Part shown: in pieces, positions 1 through 6,669 of the stretch
Numbering within the stretch: the stretch's first letter is position 1
Layout: every line of letters begins with the position of its first letter
NCBI GenBank assembly: GCA_031546985.1
Contig: JAVBJN010000040.1
Location: 74,025 to 138,024 of the forward strand
Direction of reading: 5' to 3'
Source of the DNA: JAVBJN01 sp031546985
Lineage (GTDB): Bacteria > Bacteroidota > Bacteroidia > Chitinophagales > Chitinophagaceae
Length of the DNA stretch: 64,000 nucleotides
Notes under the pieces: model-generated
Database searches by the model: none
Seen by the model: only the letters and a program-made list of their open reading frames with translations
What the model was told of the DNA's origin: nothing
Position numbers and translations under genes: made by a program

Positions 1-1503
1 TGCGGCACCACTTATTTTGGCAATACAGAAGCCGCTACCATAGACGAGTTTAACATTACCTGCGGCCCTTCGGGTGTACCTGCATCGCCAGGTGTTTGGT
101 ATACATTTACCGGTACCGGCGATAGCGTATCGGTTACCACCTGTGCCGATACCACCAATTTTAATACCGTATTACATGTGTTTGAAGGCCCCTGCTCTAA
201 CCTGCAGTGCCTGACCGGTAACGACACCGATACCGATTGCCCGGTAGATGATAAGAATGCTACCGCATCGTTTGTATCGCAGTTGGGTAAGGTATACTAC
301 ATCCTGCTTTCCGGCGCCGGAGAAGAATCGGGCACGTATGGCATTACGGCCAACTGTTACCCTTGCGCCAAACCATTGCTGAATGCAGGAAGGGATACCG
401 TGATATGCCCTGCAGGCGCTACCCTGGTGCTGAATGCCGATGGCGATGCCAATACATTCCTCTGGAATACTGGCGAAACCACCCAAAGCATTACCGTTAC
501 TGCACCCAGCAGTTATACCGTAATAGCATCGAGTGCTACAGGATGTTTGAGCTACGATACCGTAGTGGTAGGAAACGCTCCTGTGCCTACCCTTAAAGCG
601 AGCAACGATACCACTACTTGTATGGGACAATCCGTAAACCTCTTTGCAATACCTACAGGGGCCAATGGTGTGCTGTGGAGTACAGGCGCTACTACTCAAA
701 CCATTACCGTAAGCAATGCTGGTGAGTATGTGGTAACGGCTACCAACGATTTCATGTGTTTTGTGAAAGATACCATAGTGGTTGCTTACGAAAACAATCC
801 TGTTGTAAACCTGGGGCCGGATGTAAGCACTTGTCCGGATATGCCTGTAACACTTAATGCAGGTTACCCCGGATACAGTTATCTCTGGAATACTGGTGCC
901 CATACCCAGGCTACCATAGTAAACAACGCTGGTACCTATTGGGTTAAGGTGTTGAACTCAAAAGGTTGCGAAGCGCGCGATACGATTGAGGTAACCAACC
1001 TGCCACTGCCCGAGGCCTCGTTTACCACCAATGTAAATGGTACCACAGTGCAGTTGGGCAATACATCCCAGCATGCCAGCACATCGTGGTGGTATTTTGG
1101 CGACCAGCAAACGTCAACTACTACCTCTCCTACGCATACCTACAACATGTATGGCACATATGTGATTAAGCTGGTGGTAGAAAACGACTGCGGAAGCGAT
1201 ACTGCCAGTTATACACTGGGCCTGTTCCCCAACAGTGTAAAGGATATGAACGCGCAGGATAAAGCGTTTAGCCTGTATCCTAACCCGTCTACTGGCCAGG
1301 TTATGATCAAAAACACAAGTTTAACGGGTATTAAAAACGTAAAAGTCGTAAATGTGGTAGGCGCTACCGTATACCAGCAAGCTGCCGATGGCAAAGTGCA
1401 TGAGCTGCCAATGGATCTGCACACGCTGGCAGGAGGTTTCTATATGGTTCGCATCCAAACCACAGAAGGCTTGGTGATCAAAAGACTGGAGATCATCAGG
1501 TAA
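1..1503 (+). CDS. Large secreted T9SS cargo protein with Ig-like repeats and PKD domain (5' end missing)
   Basis: The reading frame is open from base 1, so the N-terminus lies outside the window; 500 residues are visible. The first ~115 residues look like a beta-sandwich domain (GVWYTFTGTGDSVSV, then NFNTVLHVFEGPC) of the kind found in secreted proteins. Three tandem Ig-like modules of about 70-85 residues follow (about 126-335), each with a W-x-TG-x-x-TQ-x-I-x-V core followed by G-x-Y-x-V. A PKD domain comes next (SWWYFGD then HTYNMYGTYVIKLVV, about 344-407). The last ~80 residues form a type IX sorting domain (LYPNPSTGQ and a GGFYMVRI strand), so the protein is probably exported through the Por system and anchored or released at the cell surface. 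Modular repeats of this type are usual in adhesins and surface enzymes; no catalytic domain is visible. A GNRA-loop terminator follows. Confidence 0.88.
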   Translation, partial: CGTTYFGNTEAATIDEFNITCGPSGVPASPGVWYTFTGTGDSVSVTTCADTTNFNTVLHVFEGPCSNLQCLTGNDTDTDCPVDDKNATASFVSQLGKVYYILLSGAGEESGTYGITANCYPCAKPLLNAGRDTVICPAGATLVLNADGDANTFLWNTGETTQSITVTAPSSYTVIASSATGCLSYDTVVVGNAPVPTLKASNDTTTCMGQSVNLFAIPTGANGVLWSTGATTQTITVSNAGEYVVTATNDFMCFVKDTIVVAYENNPVVNLGPDVSTCPDMPVTLNAGYPGYSYLWNTGAHTQATIVNNAGTYWVKVLNSKGCEARDTIEVTNLPLPEASFTTNVNGTTVQLGNTSQHASTSWWYFGDQQTSTTTSPTHTYNMYGTYVIKLVVENDCGSDTASYTLGLFPNSVKDMNAQDKAFSLYPNPSTGQVMIKNTSLTGIKNVKVVNVVGATVYQQAADGKVHELPMDLHTLAGGFYMVRIQTTEGLVIKRLEIIR

Positions 1504-1541
1504 ACCAAAATAGCAGGTTTTTCATGTTTTATATGCTAACA

Positions 1542-1576
1542 CAAGGCAGATCCGAAAGGGTCTGCCTTGCTTTTTT
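1542..1576 (+). terminator. Intrinsic terminator of the T9SS protein gene
   Basis: A 12-bp stem (1542-1553 with 1558-1569, one G-T pair) closes a GAAA tetraloop and is followed by a T-rich run, 40 bases after the stop codon. Confidence 0.85.
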
Positions 1577-1607
1577 ATGTTATGATGTAATGGGTTAGAA
1601 ATAAAAA

Positions 1608-1628
1608 TGCCTCCGGCGTGCGGAGGCA
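1608..1628 (-). terminator. Intrinsic terminator of the propeller-like protein gene
   Basis: The 8-bp stem TGCCTCCG/CGGAGGCA lies just past the minus-strand stop at 1654. Read on the minus strand, it is followed by a T run. Confidence 0.75.
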
Positions 1629-1653
1629 AGTCAATAAGATTAAGCCTTAAGGG

Positions 1654-2454
1654 TTAGATGTCGAGCGCGTATATATCTACACGCTGGTTGCGCCAGATAA
1701 ACAATTTGCCCCGCTCTACCCTAACGCCTCTTATATCGTGGTTGTTGGGCAGCGGAATGCGCGATTCTTTAAATCCTATCATATCATACACCACCAGCGA
1801 CTCGCCTAATGGGTACACCATTTTGTCGCCAAAAATCTGCAGTTGTTTACAATTTTTGATAGGGTATGTAGTAATATAAGTGCCATAGCGGTCAAATACA
1901 AATACGCCTGAAGCCGTATCGCAGAGGTACAGTTTACGGTCCTGCTCGGTCATAAACACGGGTTGCAGCACATCGGAGAGCTCCTGGCGCAGATCGTTGC
2001 TCTCAAACAGCACATTCAGCTGCTCATCCATTTTTTTGAGCCGGGCATTGTTGTTGTCAAAAACCCACATATTGCCATCCGAGCTGGCGGCCACCACCGT
2101 GGTAGCGGTAATGCCCAAGGTGCGCAGGTCAATGCTGTTTTTGAGCGCCATCATCCGGTCCAGCAGTACCACCCGGCTAAAGTTGCCGTAATACAGCACC
2201 AGTTTTAAAGGATTGAGTGCATCTATAGAAGTGAGTCGGCCATTTTTCAGTTCATTATAAGCAGCGGTGCTATCGCCTTTTTCGTTGTAGCGCACCAGGC
2301 TGTTATCGGGCTTTACCAGGTATAGCTTACCCGTATTGTCGGTGGTAAAGTTGCTGGCCGCCACAGGAACGCTGTAGAGCAACTGGTCTTGCGCCTTTGC
2401 AATGGCAGGCAACAGAAAGCTGGCAATAAGCGTGGTATACAGCGTTTTGAACAT
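1654..2454 (-). CDS. Exported protein of unknown function, propeller-like
   Basis: This 266-residue protein starts at MFKTLYTTLIASF, a signal peptide ending near AIAKAQ; a longer frame upstream lacks a plausible leader and runs into lpxH, so the ATG at 2454 is chosen. The mature part has recurring short beta-strand units with patterns such as GKLYLVKPDNSLVRYN, DGNMWVFDNNNARLKKMD and RKLYLCDTASGVFVFDRYG. These resemble NHL/SMP-30-like propeller blades, which is inference from the pattern rather than a recognised family. It lies 34 bases downstream of lpxH on the same strand, so the two are probably co-transcribed. No catalytic residues are recognisable. Confidence 0.7.
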   Translation of the reverse strand: MFKTLYTTLIASFLLPAIAKAQDQLLYSVPVAASNFTTDNTGKLYLVKPDNSLVRYNEKGDSTAAYNELKNGRLTSIDALNPLKLVLYYGNFSRVVLLDRMMALKNSIDLRTLGITATTVVAASSDGNMWVFDNNNARLKKMDEQLNVLFESNDLRQELSDVLQPVFMTEQDRKLYLCDTASGVFVFDRYGTYITTYPIKNCKQLQIFGDKMVYPLGESLVVYDMIGFKESRIPLPNNHDIRGVRVERGKLFIWRNQRVDIYALDI

Positions 2455-2488
2455 GAAAAAACCTTTGGTGTAAGTTAAGGTTTCCTGC

Positions 2489-3259
2489 TTATATAACAGG
2501 AGGCAGGCCGTAATATTGCAGCGAGCAGGTGTGCCCGTCAAACACTGCGTAGGTGTTAAACGATATCCAGTCGCCGAGGTTAATATAAGTGCTGCCCTCG
2601 CCCACGGGGTATGCCATAGGCAGGTGCCGGTGGCCAAAGATAAAATAGTCGAAGTGGCGTTGCTTCAGCGTGTCTTTGCAGAAGAGCACCAGCCATTCTT
2701 TGTCTTCGCCCAGGAACTGCTCCGGCTCGTCGCTTTTGTGTTTAGGACCCAGCTTGCTGAAAAAGGAAGCAATGCCAATACCAAAATTGGGGTGAAACCT
2801 GCGGTACAGCCACTGGCAGGCCGGATTGGTAAGAACGCGCTTGAGCAGTTTGTATTTGTAATCGCCAGGGCCCAGGCCATCGCCGTGGGCAATAAACAGT
2901 TTTTTGCCGTTTACCTCCAGCTCTACCGGCTCGTGGTGCACCGGAATGTTGAGCTCATCTTCAAAATAACCCCGCATCCAGAGATCGTGGTTGCCGGTAA
3001 ATGCTTCTATTTCGATACCCGCATCGGTAAGCTCTGCCAGCTTGCCCAGCAGGCGCACATATCCCTTAGGCACCACATATTTGTACTCAAACCAGGCATC
3101 GAAAATATCGCCCACCAGGTAAATGCGTTGTGCATCGTGCTTAATGCCATCCAGCCATTTGCAGAGGCGTCTTTCCCGCTCCTGCGATGTAGCAAGATCG
3201 GGCACACCGAGGTGAAAATCCGAAGCGAAGTATATCTTTTTACCGGGTTGTAGTACCAT
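2489..3259 (-). CDS. lpxH: UDP-2,3-diacylglucosamine diphosphatase (LpxH-type)
   Basis: This 256-residue calcineurin-like phosphoesterase probably hydrolyses UDP-2,3-diacylglucosamine to lipid X, the fourth step of lipid A synthesis, at the inner face of the cytoplasmic membrane. All metal-site motifs are present in order: D14-x-H16 (SDFHLG), G50-D51 (VGDIFD), G89-N90-H91-D92, H125 and G209-H210-R211-H212. The length matches the family. The start is placed at the ATG at 3259 (MVLQPGKKIYFASDFHLG), close to the first beta-strand; the frame continues upstream but that part has no homology-like features. Its neighbours on the same strand are the CarboxypepD-domain protein upstream (105-base gap) and the propeller-like protein downstream. 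A related phosphoesterase with another substrate is possible but less likely. Confidence 0.85.
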   Translation of the reverse strand: MVLQPGKKIYFASDFHLGVPDLATSQERERRLCKWLDGIKHDAQRIYLVGDIFDAWFEYKYVVPKGYVRLLGKLAELTDAGIEIEAFTGNHDLWMRGYFEDELNIPVHHEPVELEVNGKKLFIAHGDGLGPGDYKYKLLKRVLTNPACQWLYRRFHPNFGIGIASFFSKLGPKHKSDEPEQFLGEDKEWLVLFCKDTLKQRHFDYFIFGHRHLPMAYPVGEGSTYINLGDWISFNTYAVFDGHTCSLQYYGLPPVI

Positions 3260-3364
3260 TCCGCTGCAAAATAAAAGGATTATTTGGAATGAAGGGGGTG
3301 CGGGCGCACATGATTTTTTAACGCCGTAATCCAATAGTGGTTCATGCTGTGGCAAACGATGCTG

Positions 3365-4105
3365 TTACTGGCTCACCTTAGGCTTAATAGGTGGCGGTTG
3401 CATGTTCCAGCCCTTTTGGCTTACATATTGTTTAAAGTTGTAACGGATCTGCGCTTTAATCTCGAGGTCCGAAGCCGTGCGGGCAAACTCAAAATCCATA
3501 GGAAACGCGTTCATAAAACCGGCCAGCGTATCGCCGGTAAAGCCCGTCATTTGCGATACCAGGGCCGGTGTGTATTTCAGGTCAATATATTTTTCCTGCT
3601 CGTAGGCTTTGTACCGTTTCTGAAAATCCCAGATCTGGTTGTATTTCTTCGAAAAACGGGTGTACAGGTAAGAGGCCGGGCTCATAATGCTGGCCTTTTC
3701 GGTTTCCATTACCTGCTTGTAGGTGATGGCCCGCTCAGCAGAGTCGCGCTGGTATATTTTGTAGGTGCTTACTTCTACTTCGCGCAGGTTAATGGTTTTT
3801 CTTTTAAGGGTTGTATTGAATGTAACGCCGTGCAGCGACATATCGCTACCCACCCTTACTACCCAGGTGCGGGTTTCGTAACCAATAAAAGAAAACTCGA
3901 GCTGGTCGCCTTCTTTGGCTGATATGCTGTAGCGCCCATCGGCACCCGTGGTAGTACCGTAAGAAGTGCTGGTGTTTTTTACACTTACCGGGTACAGGGC
4001 TTTACCGGTTTCTGAATCGCCGATACCACCCCTTACGGTAATTTGGGCCCAGCCACTCAGCGACAGGGTTAGAAATGCCAGTATGAAAAGCAGTTTTTGA
4101 AACAT
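3365..4105 (-). CDS. Exported protein with carboxypeptidase-regulatory-like domain
   Basis: The 246-residue product begins with a signal peptide (MFQKLLFILAFLTLSLSGWAQ). A CarboxypepD_reg-like beta-sandwich follows at about 22-100 (SETGKALYPVSVKNT, TTTGADGRYSI, EFSFIGYET), the same plug-like module that begins SusC proteins. The C-terminal half is a helical, charged region of unknown function ending in a proline- and lysine-rich tail (PPPIKPKVSQ). There is no TonB-dependent barrel. Small proteins of this layout are common in Bacteroidota, and their role is not established. It precedes lpxH on the same strand. Confidence 0.75.
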   Translation of the reverse strand: MFQKLLFILAFLTLSLSGWAQITVRGGIGDSETGKALYPVSVKNTSTSYGTTTGADGRYSISAKEGDQLEFSFIGYETRTWVVRVGSDMSLHGVTFNTTLKRKTINLREVEVSTYKIYQRDSAERAITYKQVMETEKASIMSPASYLYTRFSKKYNQIWDFQKRYKAYEQEKYIDLKYTPALVSQMTGFTGDTLAGFMNAFPMDFEFARTASDLEIKAQIRYNFKQYVSQKGWNMQPPPIKPKVSQ

Positions 4106-4211
4106 CGGCTAAAATTAACAACACCTGTTCCTTTAACGTAATGCATAAAGGTAAGGTTATGTTAAAAGTACCATAATGTATGCTACTCACATCATTATGG
4201 TACCGAAATAT

Positions 4212-5663
4212 TTAAATGTTAATCCAGTTTTTGGCATCCTGCACCACATGGGAGAGCTCTACCGCAACGCCGAATTTGTTGCGCAAATGACGGGCCAGTG
4301 CATCGGCAGCATATACGCTGCGGTGTTGCCCGCCGGTGCAGCCAAAACTCACCATAAGGCTATCGAAATTGCGTTTGATGTAATCTTCTACCGAAATGTC
4401 TACCAGGTCAAATACACTGTTTAGAAACTCTGGCATTTTGGTTTGCTGCTCCAGGAAGTCTTTTACCGGTTTATCGCGGCCGGTAAGCTGCTTGTACTCG
4501 GCAAAGCGGCCCGGGTTTAAAATACCCCGGCAGTCGAATACAAAGCCGCCACCATTATCGGTATCGTCGGTGGGCAGCCCTTTTTTAAAGCTAAAGCTGC
4601 AAATCTTTACCACCAGCGGTGTATCGGCTGTGGCGCGCACGCTTTCAAACTCTGCTATTACCTCATCGCTTACCACATGGTGCAATACCTTTTCAAACTC
4701 ATTGAGCTTAATGCCAATTTTCTGGTTTTCGCGAAACCACCGCAGGTTTTTCAGCGCCAGCGGAATGCTGCTGAGGAAGTGTGCCTTGCGCTCAAACAAG
4801 CCCCGGAAGCCATAAGCCCCCAGCACCTGCAATAAGCGGATAAGTACATAACCATAATACTGCCCGGTAAATATATTGGGATCGATGGGTTGCGGCAGCA
4901 ATGTGTTGGCAGAATCGATGTAATGCTGCAAAAGCCGCTCTTTCCAGGCTTCGGGCAGGTTGGCCTTGGCTTGCCACAGCAGCGATGCCACATCGTATTG
5001 CAGCGCGCCGCGCATGCCGCCCTGGTAATCGATGAAAAACACTTCGCTGTCTTTTACCATCACATTCCTGCTTTGGAAATCGCGAAACAGGAAATGCTTG
5101 CCTTCGGTAAAAGTGAGGTAAGAGGCCAGCGCTTCAAAATCGTCGAGCAGTGCTTGCTTATCGTAGGGGTACTGTAAGGTATCGAGAAAGTAATACTTAA
5201 AATACAGCAGATCGTTGAGGATAGCCTGTTTGCCAAACTCTTTATTGGTAAGGCACAAATCGTAATCGAGGTTTTGGCCTCCTTCAATCTGTATTCTGGC
5301 CAGTTCATTAAGGGTTTTTTGGTATAAAGCATACACTTCGTCGGTATGTCCTTTGGCTTCCAGCACATTAAGCAGGGTGTCGCTGCCCAGGTCTTCCTGC
5401 AGGTACAGGGTATAACCGCCATTGATCTTGTAAATTTCTGGTACCGGCAGGTTGAGGTGCAAAAAATGCTTGGTAAACTCAAGAAACGTAAGGTTTTCCT
5501 TTACGTTGGTATTGTAGGTGGCAATATAACTTTTGGTGCTGCCGTGTACCCGGAAATAGCGGCGTTCGCTACCCGAAGCAGGAAGAATGTCTATATCGCT
5601 GATCGATTCGTTAGGGTTCCAGCTGTAGAATAAATCCCGGATCTGTTGCAAAATATCCAGCAT
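4212..5663 (-). CDS. Aminoglycoside-phosphotransferase-like sugar kinase fused to a RapZ C-terminal domain
   Basis: The 483-residue protein has two domains. Residues 1-330 form a kinase fold of the APH/AmgK type, with a glycine-rich start (PASGSERRYFRV), a catalytic-loop motif FRDFQSRN (193-200, D195 and N200) and a metal-binding IDYQG (D212). AmgK enzymes phosphorylate amino sugars such as N-acetylmuramic acid during cell-wall recycling. Residues 351-480 match the C-terminal domain of RapZ, with SFSFKKGLP, DCRGILNPG and GCTGGQHRSV (C442, H447, R448). In Escherichia coli this domain senses glucosamine-6-phosphate and controls GlmS through small RNAs. The P-loop domain of full RapZ is absent. 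The combination suggests an amino-sugar kinase under allosteric sensing of amino-sugar phosphate, which is inference. No nucleotidyltransferase partner lies next to it. Confidence 0.85.
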   Translation of the reverse strand: MLDILQQIRDLFYSWNPNESISDIDILPASGSERRYFRVHGSTKSYIATYNTNVKENLTFLEFTKHFLHLNLPVPEIYKINGGYTLYLQEDLGSDTLLNVLEAKGHTDEVYALYQKTLNELARIQIEGGQNLDYDLCLTNKEFGKQAILNDLLYFKYYFLDTLQYPYDKQALLDDFEALASYLTFTEGKHFLFRDFQSRNVMVKDSEVFFIDYQGGMRGALQYDVASLLWQAKANLPEAWKERLLQHYIDSANTLLPQPIDPNIFTGQYYGYVLIRLLQVLGAYGFRGLFERKAHFLSSIPLALKNLRWFRENQKIGIKLNEFEKVLHHVVSDEVIAEFESVRATADTPLVVKICSFSFKKGLPTDDTDNGGGFVFDCRGILNPGRFAEYKQLTGRDKPVKDFLEQQTKMPEFLNSVFDLVDISVEDYIKRNFDSLMVSFGCTGGQHRSVYAADALARHLRNKFGVAVELSHVVQDAKNWINI

Positions 5664-5801
5664 GAAGGTGATTTTGCAGCAAAAGTAAACGAAAAAAGCA
5701 TGAGGTCTTCAACAGAGCCAGCCCCGCCATGTACGGCTCATGCAGCGCAGGTCTGCTTGCGTTGTTGGGCAGCCGATCGTCCTTACATTAGGAGCAAAAG
5801 A

Positions 5802-5855
5802 AAACCCGGCAGTTGCGGTAGCGCCCGTAGGGGCGCGACAGGCTCTGCCGGGTTT
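5802..5855 (-). terminator. Nested double hairpin after the L,D-transpeptidase gene
   Basis: Outer arms of 11 bp (5802-5812 with 5845-5855, AAACCCGGCAG/CTGCCGGGTTT) enclose a second 6-bp hairpin, GCGCCC-GTAG-GGGCGC (5821-5836). It lies just past the minus-strand stop at 5873 and is followed on that strand by a T-rich run, so it probably terminates transcription. The nested form is more elaborate than the other terminators here. Confidence 0.65.
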
Positions 5856-5872
5856 GTGCTTTATAAGGTAGC

Positions 5873-6520
5873 TTATTTGCGGATGTATATTTTGGTACCT
5901 ACTTTAACGAGGGTAAACAACTCTTCTACATCGCTGTTTTTCATAGATACGCAGCCATCGGTCCAGTTGTGTTTTTCATCGATCACACGATCGGCGTTTT
6001 TCCATACGCCATGAATGCCTATGCTGTTGCCAATGGTGGCCGTTACCGGAATCATGCCTTTGGCTTTGCGATCGTTGAATTTTTTAAATGAAGATTCGTT
6101 CGGGTAGTCGAACAGCATAAACTTGTTCCACTCCTTATGCTGGTACATCTGCTTAATGGTAAAGCAGCCTTCGGGTGTGCAGCGGTCGCCCTCCATCTTT
6201 TTATCTTCGAGCGGTTTGGGGCCAAATACTACTTTGTACACCTTAATAGGCTTGTTTTTGTAATACACGTACATTTTGTAGTGCGCTTTATCCACTACCA
6301 GCACCACGCTATCCTTATTAAGGGTATCGGGGTTTACCGGTTTGTTCATGGTAGGCATATCAATGTACGATACCTTGTAGGTACGGCCGTTTTTACGGTA
6401 CTGTTTTACAGTTTCCGTACTGCCATCCGGCAGGTTGTGCCGGGCCACTACAATTGTATCGCTCTGTGCGTGCAATAAACTGCCGCACAGTAACAGTACA
6501 AACATCAAAATCAGTCGCAT
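5873..6520 (-). CDS. L,D-transpeptidase (YkuD domain)
   Basis: The 215-residue exported enzyme begins with a signal peptide (MRLILMFVLLLCGSLLHAQ). Its YkuD catalytic domain occupies about 70-214. The signature is present: I-x-I-H170-G-x-W, then D-G189-C190-V-S-M-K-N with catalytic C190. The strand SVVLVVDKAHYKMYVY is the usual start of the domain. These enzymes form 3-3 cross-links in peptidoglycan or attach proteins to it, acting in the periplasm. Seen in isolation, the specific reaction cannot be chosen. The gene stands alone between its own promoter box (6546-6553) and the nested terminator. Confidence 0.9.
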   Translation of the reverse strand: MRLILMFVLLLCGSLLHAQSDTIVVARHNLPDGSTETVKQYRKNGRTYKVSYIDMPTMNKPVNPDTLNKDSVVLVVDKAHYKMYVYYKNKPIKVYKVVFGPKPLEDKKMEGDRCTPEGCFTIKQMYQHKEWNKFMLFDYPNESSFKKFNDRKAKGMIPVTATIGNSIGIHGVWKNADRVIDEKHNWTDGCVSMKNSDVEELFTLVKVGTKIYIRK

Positions 6521-6545
6521 TATCCCTGGAATGGTTTTAGGCTAA

Positions 6546-6553
6546 CAAATATA
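6546..6553 (-). promoter_or_regulatory. TAnnTTTG promoter box for the L,D-transpeptidase
   Basis: The minus strand reads TATATTTG about 26 bases before the start codon. No good TTG upstream element is visible because the terminator of the upstream gene occupies that place. Confidence 0.4.
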
Positions 6554-6555
6554 AG

Positions 6556-6580
6556 AAAATCCCGCTATATGCGGGATTTT
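6556..6580 (-). terminator. Intrinsic terminator of the M16 peptidase gene
   Basis: Perfect 10-bp stem AAAATCCCGC/GCGGGATTTT with a TATAT loop, about 90 bases past the stop at 6670. Confidence 0.8.
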
Positions 6581-6669
6581 CCGGGCAGATTTTTCTGCTT
6601 TTATATTGAATTTAGCATGCAATTAACAATAGCTCATTGCCAATGCTTTCCGGTGTCTTTCAACAGAGA

